From an uncultured bacterium (GTDB lineage: Bacteria; Actinomycetota; Coriobacteriia; Coriobacteriales; Coriobacteriaceae), in contig CAJMRN010000001.1 in NCBI GenBank assembly GCA_905215815.1, forward strand, positions 37,463-101,462: DNA of 64,000 nt, given 5' to 3'. Positions 8,272-15,354 of this stretch are shown in pieces. Numbering within the stretch: position 1 is the first letter of the stretch; every line of letters starts with the position of its first letter. The notes below the pieces were generated by a model. The model was not told where the DNA came from, ran no database searches, and was given only the letters and a program-made list of their open reading frames with translations. The position numbers and the translations under genes were made by a program.

Positions 8272-8332
8272 TATTGTGTGCTAAATACGGTATCATTTAC
8301 CTACGACCGTTGATAGAAAAGAGGCGAGGCGC

Positions 8333-8713
8333 ATGGCGATGCAAAGAAGAAACACCAAGCAGCGGAAGCTGGTTCTTGATGCCGTGCGCCAAAGCTACAA
8401 CCATCCCACCGCCGATGAGATCTACAACGCCGTGCGCGAACAGGACGACAGAATCAGCCGCGGTACGGTCTACCGCAACCTCAATCTCTTGGCCGATGCC
8501 GGGGAGATTCTCTCGATCAAGACGCCGGGCGGCAGCCGCTTCGATCGCACCGTCGAGCCGCATGCGCATATTATCTGCACCTCGTGCAACCGCGTCATCG
8601 ATGTGCCGCTCTCCTTCGACGCCCGGCTCGATGCCAAGGCGTCCGAGCAAATCGGTTGGAACGTCACCTCGCACTACACCATCTTCGAGGGCCTCTGCCC
8701 CAACTGTAGGTAG
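8333..8713 (+). CDS. PerR/Fur-family metalloregulator
   Basis: The 126-residue protein has the Fur winged helix (HPTADEIYNAV, GTVYRNLNLLADAGEI) and a C-terminal dimerisation domain. Structural zinc is supplied by C82, C85, C122 and C125. The regulatory site ligands of PerR appear conserved: H24, D71 (SRFD), H77, H79 and D90. The Asp in SRFD favours a peroxide sensor (PerR) over Fur or Zur, which fits an anaerobe. Start codons at 8333 and 8339 are both compatible with the GAGGCGAGG sequence upstream. It is convergent with the HAD gene. Confidence 0.88.
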   Translation: MAMQRRNTKQRKLVLDAVRQSYNHPTADEIYNAVREQDDRISRGTVYRNLNLLADAGEILSIKTPGGSRFDRTVEPHAHIICTSCNRVIDVPLSFDARLDAKASEQIGWNVTSHYTIFEGLCPNCR

Positions 8714-8727
8714 ATTTTGGGACATGC

Positions 8728-9525
8728 CTACTCGGCAAGCAGGCGACGCAGTTCTTCTTCGACCGTGTGCACATAGCGGACGCGGTCATTAATGCCGCGC
8801 ATGCTGGGATTGCAGCTTTCCATCAGATAGGGATGGCCCACCACGTTGAGCATGTCGCGGTCGTTTTCGTTATCGCCAAACGCCATCATCTCATCGGGCG
8901 AAATTCCCAGGGCACGACCGTAATCGGCAAGCGCGGACCCCTTGCCCGAATCAAAGCCGATAAAGTCGGTCCATTCGGTTCCCGACGTCATCACATCGAC
9001 CCGGTCGCTAAAGCGACGCACAAAATACTCCAGCGCCGCCGGCTGCTCTGTCTCGGGCGTTTGAAACGCAATCTTAATGACATCCTCGTCAATGTCCTCG
9101 GGACGGTCGACCACCGCCACATCGCAATGGACCTCGTAACGCAAATGGTCGACGAACGCATCGTTGCCGCTTATGGTGTAGAGGTGCCCCTCGCAGGAAA
9201 GGGTTACATCGGCATGGGGGTAGGCGACTACGGCATTCGCGATATCCATCGCCAGGTCACGCCCCATAGAGCGCTTGACAACGGCACGCCCCTCGCTCAT
9301 GACCAGGGCGCCGTTTTCGCACACATAGACAAGCTCGTCTGCCACCGGGGCAAACAGGTAGCGCAAACTCGCATATTGACGGCCACTCGCCGGCATAAAC
9401 ACAATGCCGCGACGGTGCAGCTCGTCGATGAGCTCAAATGCCTCGGGGCGTGGCTCGCGCTCCCCCGGATGCAGCAACGTGCCATCCAAATCGCAGGCGA
9501 TCAGCTTGATTCCCTCAAGACCCAT
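8728..9525 (-). CDS. Cof-type HAD phosphatase
   Basis: The 265-residue protein shows HAD motif I (ACDLDGTLL), motif II (PASGRQ), the C2-type cap and motif IV (MAFGDNENDRDML), which identify the Cof/YbiV type. Such enzymes dephosphorylate sugar phosphates, pyridoxal phosphate or FMN with low specificity. ATG 9525 has GGGGGA immediately upstream; an upstream TTG is less likely. The gene is separated from the UreE-like gene by a 14-bp-stem hairpin, so it probably has its own promoter. Confidence 0.88.
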   Translation of the reverse strand: MGLEGIKLIACDLDGTLLHPGEREPRPEAFELIDELHRRGIVFMPASGRQYASLRYLFAPVADELVYVCENGALVMSEGRAVVKRSMGRDLAMDIANAVVAYPHADVTLSCEGHLYTISGNDAFVDHLRYEVHCDVAVVDRPEDIDEDVIKIAFQTPETEQPAALEYFVRRFSDRVDVMTSGTEWTDFIGFDSGKGSALADYGRALGISPDEMMAFGDNENDRDMLNVVGHPYLMESCNPSMRGINDRVRYVHTVEEELRRLLAE

Positions 9526-9554
9526 ATGTTCCCCCAAAGCATCCCATCAACAGC

Positions 9555-9593
9555 AAGACGGACTTTGAATAGTTGCCTCTCAAAGTCCGTCTT
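9555..9593 (-). terminator. Perfect 14-bp hairpin after the UreE-like gene
   Basis: Arms at 9555-9568 and 9580-9593 are exactly complementary, with an 11-bp loop. There is no clear U-run on either strand, so it may stop transcription weakly or protect the 3' end of the mRNA. Confidence 0.55.
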
Positions 9594-9606
9594 ACGCATA
9601 CGCACG

Positions 9607-10185
9607 TTAGCCGCGCGCCTTCTTTACGATCGTAAAGTCTGGAGCCATACTCACAACAACATCCGCCGCGCTCGATGCAAAGCGTCGACTGGCATCGAGC
9701 TCGCGTGTGACCACCGAGAGCCGAACGCCCTCGATGCCCCGGAGCATGCGACCCAAAACCGGTTGCACCGGCGTATACATGCGCACGGTATGCTCGTCCG
9801 AATCGCCTCGGAAAAGCGGCGCGTGCATATTGCCGATCTCCCAGCACGCATGCGCGAGCGCAATCGGATCCATGCGGTCGACTTCGACCAAATAGACCTC
9901 GGCACTGCGCAGGCGCACGACAACCACTACGGGCACCGTGCCCGTGCGGTCGATAGCGAGCACGTCGCCGTCGGCAAGGCGTTCGCCATCAGCGGCATCC
10001 AGCCGGACATTCACCGTGCGCCCCAGCTCCGTCACGCCCACAAACGTGCGCGTATCAGCCTGGTCCCAATCGAGTAGCAGCTCGTCAACCTCAAAAATGC
10101 CACCCATCTCCCGACGAAGCAGGAGTTCATAGGACGGGTCGTTGAGATTTCCCAAGCGCTCCGTAGCTACCAGGTCCCCGGACAT
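9607..10185 (-). CDS. UreE-like putative nickel metallochaperone
   Basis: The 192-residue protein matches the urease accessory UreE layout. It has an N-terminal beta domain (GVTELGRTVNVRLDAADGER, LADGDVLAIDRTG). The C-terminal ferredoxin-like domain reads ALAHACWEIGNMHAPLF, and then VRMYTPVQPVLGRMLRGIEG. GNMH carries the His of the UreE metal site (GNRH in classic UreE). A His-rich tail is absent. No urease genes are in the window, so its client is unknown; another nickel enzyme is likely. The ATG is 3 bp after the stop of a SlyD-type FKBP gene, and SlyD is itself a nickel chaperone, so the pair suggests shared nickel handling. Confidence 0.75.
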   Translation of the reverse strand: MSGDLVATERLGNLNDPSYELLLRREMGGIFEVDELLLDWDQADTRTFVGVTELGRTVNVRLDAADGERLADGDVLAIDRTGTVPVVVVVRLRSAEVYLVEVDRMDPIALAHACWEIGNMHAPLFRGDSDEHTVRMYTPVQPVLGRMLRGIEGVRLSVVTRELDASRRFASSAADVVVSMAPDFTIVKKARG

Positions 10186-10188
10186 CAA

Positions 10189-10617
10189 CTAGTCCTCGAC
10201 CTCGACGAGCTCGATATCAAAGTTGAGGTCCTTGCCGGCCAGCTCGTGGTTGGCGTCGAGCGTCACGGCCTCGGACGTCACGTCGATGACAACAGCAGGG
10301 ACAGGCATGCCGCTCGGCGTGGACAGGAAGAGCTTCATGCCCTTCTCGATCTGCTCGATGTTGGGAACCTGCTCGGCCGGGAAGGTAATAACCATCTCGG
10401 GATTGTGCTCACCGTAGGCATCGGCAGCAGGAATGTGTACAGACTTCTTCTCGCCCACCTGCATATCGATAACGGCGGCGTCGAAACCCTTGATCATCTG
10501 ACCGGCACCGCAGGTGAACTCCAGCGGCTCGCCGCGATCATAGGAGCTATCGAACTGCGTGCCGTCGTCGAGCGTGCCACGATAATGGGTCTTAACCTTC
10601 TTGCCCTGGTTGGACAT
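10189..10617 (-). CDS. SlyD-type FKBP peptidyl-prolyl isomerase
   Basis: The 142-residue protein has the FKBP half-domains (VKTHYRGTLDDGTQFDSS, CGAGQMIKGFDAAV) split by an insert-in-flap region (about residues 65-120), and ends with ANHELAGKDLNFDIELVEV, as in SlyD. It accelerates prolyl isomerisation and acts as a chaperone. The His/Cys-rich metal tail of E. coli SlyD is missing. GGAGG precedes ATG 10617. It is in an operon with the UreE-like gene downstream. Confidence 0.88.
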   Translation of the reverse strand: MSNQGKKVKTHYRGTLDDGTQFDSSYDRGEPLEFTCGAGQMIKGFDAAVIDMQVGEKKSVHIPAADAYGEHNPEMVITFPAEQVPNIEQIEKGMKLFLSTPSGMPVPAVVIDVTSEAVTLDANHELAGKDLNFDIELVEVED

Positions 10618-10737
10618 GCTAACCTCCGTAATAAGGGCGGCGCACAACGCGGGCCGCCATGAACATATGGCGCTAACTATACCCTAGTCATACAATTCAA
10701 TGACAGTTTGCAAAGAAACGCTGCAACCGGAGGAACC

Positions 10738-11751
10738 ATGGCATACCCCGTATTTGACCTACACTGCGACACCGCCGACCGCATCGGCTGGGCCACGCTT
10801 GATCTCGACCTGCGCTTTACCGCCGGCACCGACGGTTATTTCCCCGGCGACGAGACACATCCGCAGGATTTCGACCTCATCGAGGGCAACGCCTGCGCCA
10901 TCTCGCTCGCAAAGATCGGCAACACGCCGTGGGCACAGTGCTTCGCCACGTTTGTCCCCGACGAGATTCCCACCGCCCACGCCGCGCGCTTCCAGGCGCA
11001 AATCATGGCACACATGAGCGGCCAGGCCATGCTCAACCACGACCGCATGGTCAACGTACGCAGCACCGCTGACATTCGCCCTGCACTCAAAGACGGCAAG
11101 GTCGCTTGCATCCACACCATCGAAAACGCCACGTTCTTTGCCGAGGACCCCGCGCTGATCGAGGTGCTCAAGAGCTTGGGCGTACTCATGTCATCACTCA
11201 GCTGGAACGCGCAGGGACCGCTCGCGAGCGGACACGATACCCGCGCCGGCCTCACCGCCGCCGGCATCGAGGCGCTTACGCAGATGGAGCACGCCGGCAT
11301 GGTACTCGACGTCTCCCACCTCAACGATGAGTGCTTTGACGAGGTTGTCGCCCACGCCACGCGCCCCTTCGTCGCCAGCCACTCCAACTCCCGTGCGGTT
11401 TGCGGCGTCAAGCGCAACCTCACCGACGACCAGTTCCGCACCATTCGCGACATGGGCGGTATCGTCGGCCTCAACTACTGCAGCGAGTTCCTTTCCAACG
11501 ACGCAACCGACAAGACCGCCGCAGACGTCACCTTCGACCAGCTGGCGGCACATATCGAGCACTGGCTCGACCTGGACGGCGAGGACGTCATCGCGCTCGG
11601 CGGCGACTGGGACGGCGCCAAGGTACCCGACTTCCTCTCCGATGCCAGCAAGATGCCCGAATTCCAGAACATGCTCTCCAAGCACTTTGGCAAGACCGTG
11701 ATGCAAAAACTCTGCAGCGATAACGCCCTTGCCTTCTTTGAGCGTTATTAA
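10738..11751 (+). CDS. Membrane dipeptidase family (M19) peptidase
   Basis: The 337-residue protein starts MAYPVFDLHCDTADRIG, where H9 and D11 are metal ligands of the renal-dipeptidase fold. The other ligands appear in HTIENATFF (Glu), DVSHLND (His) and ASHSNSRAV (His), and the DWDG motif near the C-terminus is present. It should hydrolyse dipeptides, possibly with D-residues, with two zinc ions. No signal peptide is visible, so it is probably cytoplasmic. GGAGG precedes the ATG. Confidence 0.9.
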   Translation: MAYPVFDLHCDTADRIGWATLDLDLRFTAGTDGYFPGDETHPQDFDLIEGNACAISLAKIGNTPWAQCFATFVPDEIPTAHAARFQAQIMAHMSGQAMLNHDRMVNVRSTADIRPALKDGKVACIHTIENATFFAEDPALIEVLKSLGVLMSSLSWNAQGPLASGHDTRAGLTAAGIEALTQMEHAGMVLDVSHLNDECFDEVVAHATRPFVASHSNSRAVCGVKRNLTDDQFRTIRDMGGIVGLNYCSEFLSNDATDKTAADVTFDQLAAHIEHWLDLDGEDVIALGGDWDGAKVPDFLSDASKMPEFQNMLSKHFGKTVMQKLCSDNALAFFERY

Positions 11752-11767
11752 TTTCACATCCCTTGAG

Positions 11768-11803
11768 CGGGCCGGCATGCCGAGCGATCGACATGCCGGC
11801 CCG
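11768..11803 (+). terminator. 12-bp GC hairpin between dipeptidase and YgjP-like gene
   Basis: CGGGCCGGCATG (11768-11779) pairs exactly with 11792-11803. No U-run follows, so it may be an mRNA-stabilising hairpin rather than a terminator. Confidence 0.4.
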
Positions 11804-11825
11804 TCCCCAATCTGAAGGATAACTT

Positions 11826-12602
11826 TTGACGCAGCAATTTACGATTTCCGTACCCCGACCGGATGAGATGCCCATCCCCGTCGTCGTTACCAAAAAGCGC
11901 GTCAAGAACTTCAACCTGCGCGTCACATCGAGCGGTGAGGTCCACGCCAGCGCACCGCTCGACGCCAGCCGCGAGCGTATCGAAGCGTTTGTAAAGCGCA
12001 ACAGCGCCTGGATTATCAACCGACTTGCCCAGCGCGAGCAACGTCAGACGACGGCACAGGAGCCGCTCAGCCCCTCGTCCATCATTGCGCTTTGGGGCAA
12101 GCCCATTACGGTACAGGACGCACTCGACCACAACTTTGCATCACCCGCACCGCGACCCAAGCAGGCTACCTTCGCAAGTTTTATGGGTACCGACGAATCG
12201 GACGAAGGCCCACAGGCCAAGCGGCGCGCAATCCTAGACGGTCTAACGTCCGACGAGCTCCAAGTCCATATCGACCAGCTCTATACGTCCGAGGTCACAT
12301 CGGCGCTACGCGATATTGTGCACGCATACGAAATCGCAATGGGTGTCGCCGTTTCCCGCGTTTCCGTACGCAGCATGAAAACGCGCTGGGGCTCGTGCAC
12401 GCCCAAAACCGGCGCCATTCGCATCGCACGCGAGCTTGCCACCTACCCCGTCGAATGCCTCGACATGGTTGTCGCCCACGAGCTCGTCCACTTGCTCGAG
12501 CCAAGCCACAATCAGCGGTTCCACGCCCTGCTCGACACGTACTGCCCTAACAATAGAGCTCTGTCGCAGCGACTCAAAAAACCGCCCGCCAACGAGCTCT
12601 AG
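11826..12602 (+). CDS. YgjP-type (DUF45/M48-like) metal-dependent protease
   Basis: The 258-residue protein carries the DUF45 pattern: VRSMKTRWGSCTPKTGAIRI followed by VVAHELVHLLEPSHNQRFH, an HExxH zinc motif with the downstream His of this family. The role of YgjP proteins is poorly defined; they resemble SprT/WLM proteases. A TTG start at 11826 is supported by AAGGA 6 bp upstream. Residues about 120-145 form a low-similarity insert. Confidence 0.82.
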   Translation: MTQQFTISVPRPDEMPIPVVVTKKRVKNFNLRVTSSGEVHASAPLDASRERIEAFVKRNSAWIINRLAQREQRQTTAQEPLSPSSIIALWGKPITVQDALDHNFASPAPRPKQATFASFMGTDESDEGPQAKRRAILDGLTSDELQVHIDQLYTSEVTSALRDIVHAYEIAMGVAVSRVSVRSMKTRWGSCTPKTGAIRIARELATYPVECLDMVVAHELVHLLEPSHNQRFHALLDTYCPNNRALSQRLKKPPANEL

Positions 12603-12608
12603 CGTCGG

Positions 12609-13094
12609 CTAGCGCACGCGCTCGATCTCGACGCCACAGCTTGCCAGGGGAAGACCGACGGGCGCCCAAGGCTTATCGAGCTTAACACGCACGCCAAGCA
12701 GCAAGGGGTAACGACGTAGCAGCATCTGGGACACACCCTCGGCTGCAGCCTCGATGAGCTTAAACGTATGCTCGCGCAAATAGCCATCGACATCGTGGCA
12801 CACCGAGCCGTAATCAATAGAGGCATCCAGGTTATCGTGCTCCCCCGCCGCGCGCAGGTCGGCATAGAGTACCAAGGACACGACAAACTTCTGCCCCAGG
12901 GCGTTCTCCTCGGGATACACGCCGTGGTTGGCAAAGACCTCGAGACCGTCGATAGTAATGCGGTCGGCATGGCGCAGGTCGTCATAGCTCACATGGGGTA
13001 CCGCCGTAGCAGCAGAAATGTCGCCCCTGCCACGACGGGCAAGCTCGGCACCCTCGGTCTTGGTTGCATTCTCGGGCAGCTTTTTGTTAGTCAT
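12609..13094 (-). CDS. folB: Dihydroneopterin aldolase
   Basis: FolB converts dihydroneopterin to 6-hydroxymethyl-dihydropterin in pterin and folate synthesis. FANHGVYPEENALGQKFVVS holds the conserved Glu of the active site, and KLDKPWAPVGLP the conserved Lys. The protein has 161 residues, about 40 more than usual at the N-terminus (MTNKKLPENATKTEGAELA...). AAGGAG at the correct distance supports the long start at 13094. It is the last gene of a folE-HD-folB run, with 43 bp between it and the HD gene. Confidence 0.88.
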   Translation of the reverse strand: MTNKKLPENATKTEGAELARRGRGDISAATAVPHVSYDDLRHADRITIDGLEVFANHGVYPEENALGQKFVVSLVLYADLRAAGEHDNLDASIDYGSVCHDVDGYLREHTFKLIEAAAEGVSQMLLRRYPLLLGVRVKLDKPWAPVGLPLASCGVEIERVR

Positions 13095-13137
13095 CGCGAT
13101 CGTCTCCTTCGTTTAGAACCCCGACCGCGCACACCAA

Positions 13138-13719
13138 CTACACGCGAATCGACAGGTTCTTTTTATCATCGCTCCAGTTGCAGGCATTGCGCGCAGGGCA
13201 TGCAAAGCAGGCGCGCGACGCTTTGTCGGCTGCATAAAGCAGACGCTCAAGCGGCTGGCTGTTCACGCGCAGCTTTCGATGGCCCAGGATGGCCGTCTTA
13301 ATGGCTGCGGCATCTGCCGGCTCAAACGCCACGTCTTCGGGCATGCCGCCGAGAATCGCATCAGCGACGCGCTCGCTTGCAACATCATGGGATATACCCG
13401 ATTCATACTGTTCATCTTTGCCGATATCGTGAAGAAGTGCCGTGGCATAGATGACCTCGCGGTCAAATTCGAGTTGCTCCTCAAGATTCTTAATCCACAT
13501 AATGCGCGCGACATCCAGCAGATGGTCAATACCGTGGCGGCAAAAGATGCGCCCCGATTCCAACTGAGCAATGTTGCCCAGGTGCCGCCGGAACAGCCCG
13601 TTGGCACAGATGTAATCAATGCGAGGCATGGCACCAAAGGGGGTCAGGCCCGAAGCCATAAAGCCGCGACGCGGCGTTCCCCCATCGGTCTTCGATGCAA
13701 AGTCGTTGACGACTCTCAT
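13138..13719 (-). CDS. HD-domain phosphohydrolase of the pterin operon
   Basis: The 193-residue protein has the HD signature: H in CRHGIDHLLDVARI, HD in LLHDIGKDEQY, H in LGHRKL and D in LYAADKASR. The C-terminus has a cysteine cluster (CFACPARNACNW, four residues before DDKKN) that may bind metal or an Fe-S cluster. Its ATG lies 2 bp after the folE stop codon, so it is translationally linked to folE. HD proteins of this kind recur next to folE in anaerobes. A role in removing phosphate from dihydroneopterin triphosphate, the step between FolE and FolB, is a reasonable but unproven inference. Confidence 0.8.
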   Translation of the reverse strand: MRVVNDFASKTDGGTPRRGFMASGLTPFGAMPRIDYICANGLFRRHLGNIAQLESGRIFCRHGIDHLLDVARIMWIKNLEEQLEFDREVIYATALLHDIGKDEQYESGISHDVASERVADAILGGMPEDVAFEPADAAAIKTAILGHRKLRVNSQPLERLLYAADKASRACFACPARNACNWSDDKKNLSIRV

Positions 13720-13721
13720 GG

Positions 13722-14279
13722 TTAGCGACCCAGCATCCTAAAGAATCGCTCCTCGAGCGACGGATCGGTCTCAAAGACACCGCGACGAGCAAGCGTTACG
13801 GTCTTGGTACCGGGCTTTTGCACGCCGCGCATGGTCATGCACATATGCTCGGCTTCCATCAGTACGATCGCTCCTTGGGGAGCAAGATAATCCATGAGGG
13901 CATCGGCAACCTGTGCACACAGCTGCTCCTGCAGCTGCAGACGACGGGCATAGACCTCAACCGTGCGGGCAAGCTTAGACAGACCCGCCACGCGGCCGTT
14001 AGGGATATAGCCAATGGCAGCCTTACCATAAAACGGCAGCAGATGATGCTCGCACAGCGAGTAAAACGTAATGTCGCGCTCGATAACCAAATCGTTCGAA
14101 GCGACGGCAAAGGTTTTGGACAGGTGCTCCTCGGCGCTCTGATCCATGCCGCCGGCAATCTCGCCATACATACGGGCGACGCGTGCCGGCGTCTCCAGCA
14201 GGCCCTCACGAGTTGGGTCCTCGCCTATGCCCTCAAGCAACAGCTTTATTGCGGTCTCAACTTTTTCCTGATCGACCAT
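13722..14279 (-). CDS. folE: GTP cyclohydrolase I
   Basis: FolE converts GTP to 7,8-dihydroneopterin triphosphate. The 185-residue protein has zinc ligands C76, H79 ([10 protein letters not shown]) and C147, with H145, in [16 protein letters not shown]. Domain length is normal. GTGAGG precedes ATG 14279. It heads the run folE-HD-folB. folP, folK and folC are not in the window, so complete folate synthesis cannot be concluded from here. Confidence 0.95.
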   Translation of the reverse strand: MVDQEKVETAIKLLLEGIGEDPTREGLLETPARVARMYGEIAGGMDQSAEEHLSKTFAVASNDLVIERDITFYSLCEHHLLPFYGKAAIGYIPNGRVAGLSKLARTVEVYARRLQLQEQLCAQVADALMDYLAPQGAIVLMEAEHMCMTMRGVQKPGTKTVTLARRGVFETDPSLEERFFRMLGR

Positions 14280-14346
14280 CTGGGCCTCACTTTTTTCGAT
14301 TTCGCGTTCGCGCTATGGTACCACGCCCTCCAGCATCGGCCGCCAG

Positions 14347-14928
14347 CTACATAGTATGGGTCGAATAGACCGGATCGTCTCGCCAAAGCTCCACAGCATC
14401 GCAAAGCGCAACGCCCTCACGCGCGGCACGAGCGCGCGTGGCGTTCATGTCGATCACGCGCTGATTACTCGAGCCCCTAAAACGCAACGAAATATCGTAC
14501 AAGTCTTGAACGAACGGGCCGTCCACCAACATGTCGAGGCAGGCGAGAATGCGGTCCGTCACCTCGGTATGATGACGACCGTCCGGCATAAGTTCCTCGA
14601 GCACGTCACCGGTAAAGCACCAAATGGTCTTCCCCGACTCCACAGGGTAGGCCGCACGCACGCGTTCGATAAAGTCAACGAGACCCGCCTGGTTCTCGGG
14701 TTCCATGGGCTCGCCACCCAGAATCGTCAGGCCATCAATAAAGGGATGGTCGAGACTCTCGATAATCTTGTCCTCGACGGCACGGTCGAACGGTTCACCC
14801 GCGGCAAAGTCCCACGCGACGGAGTTAAAGCAATTCTTGCACCCACGACGGCACCCACTCACAAACAGAGAAGTACGAACACCTTCCCCATTAGCAATGT
14901 CGAAATACTTAATGTTCGCGTAGTTCAT
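14347..14928 (-). CDS. nrdG: Anaerobic ribonucleotide reductase activating enzyme
   Basis: This 193-residue radical-SAM enzyme installs the glycyl radical on NrdD. The cluster motif is CRRGCKNC (C26, C30, C33) and a SAM-binding GGEP follows (LTILGGEPMEPENQ). AGGAG precedes ATG 14928. It lies downstream of nrdD but is separated by about 425 bp that contain two long palindromes, an unusual arrangement for a pair that is normally tightly linked. Confidence 0.92.
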   Translation of the reverse strand: MNYANIKYFDIANGEGVRTSLFVSGCRRGCKNCFNSVAWDFAAGEPFDRAVEDKIIESLDHPFIDGLTILGGEPMEPENQAGLVDFIERVRAAYPVESGKTIWCFTGDVLEELMPDGRHHTEVTDRILACLDMLVDGPFVQDLYDISLRFRGSSNQRVIDMNATRARAAREGVALCDAVELWRDDPVYSTHTM

Positions 14929-14943
14929 AGGTAACTCTCCTGG

Positions 14944-15027
14944 GAGGCCGGGACATATCATCCCGTCCTCAAACATTCTCGGCCTGCGGCCTGCGAAACT
15001 GCGGGCGGGACGATATGCCCCGGCCTC
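14944..15027. repeat. Composite palindrome a, just upstream of nrdG
   Basis: A 25-bp imperfect inverted repeat (14944-14968 with 15003-15027; about 22 of 25 positions match) encloses a short GGCC-rich hairpin. It lies immediately before the nrdG ribosome binding site, so it could affect nrdG translation or process the nrdD-nrdG transcript. Confidence 0.7.
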
Positions 15028-15206
15028 ATGCAAAGGGTAACTCAATGAACGAAGCGAACATCGAGTATAGGGTTCGAGGTCCAATAAAAGCTTTGTTGCA
15101 GCTCAACCGACTCCGCAAGCAAACCGTTGTTGCAAGTCAACTCATTTCCGCTAAGAACTTCGAGGAGTGAGCAGACCGCATGCTGCATCTCAACTACGTC
15201 AACTTG

Positions 15207-15342
15207 GCTGCCCCGTAGCGAGGCCCCGGACCTTTGCTCGATATGAGTTCCGCACGAACAGGAGGCGCCAGTGGCGCCTCCGTCGTGAGCCAAGACTGTC
15301 CGAAATAGCGAGTAAAGGTCCGGGGCCTCGCTACGGGGCAGC
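15207..15342. repeat. Composite palindrome b, after nrdD
   Basis: Two 34-bp arms (15207-15240 and 15309-15342) are inverted copies with a single mismatch. Between them is a second perfect hairpin (GGAGGCGCCA arm, 15261-15281). The nrdD stop codon lies 13 bp away. There is no U-run, so this is not a plain terminator. The other part of the nrdD-nrdG gap (15028-15206) shows no gene. Confidence 0.8.
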
Positions 15343-15354
15343 TTGGGATGGTTA

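Noticed and set aside
11768..11803. Standard intrinsic terminator
   Set aside because: The stem is strong but no T-run follows, so it is listed only as a low-confidence hairpin.
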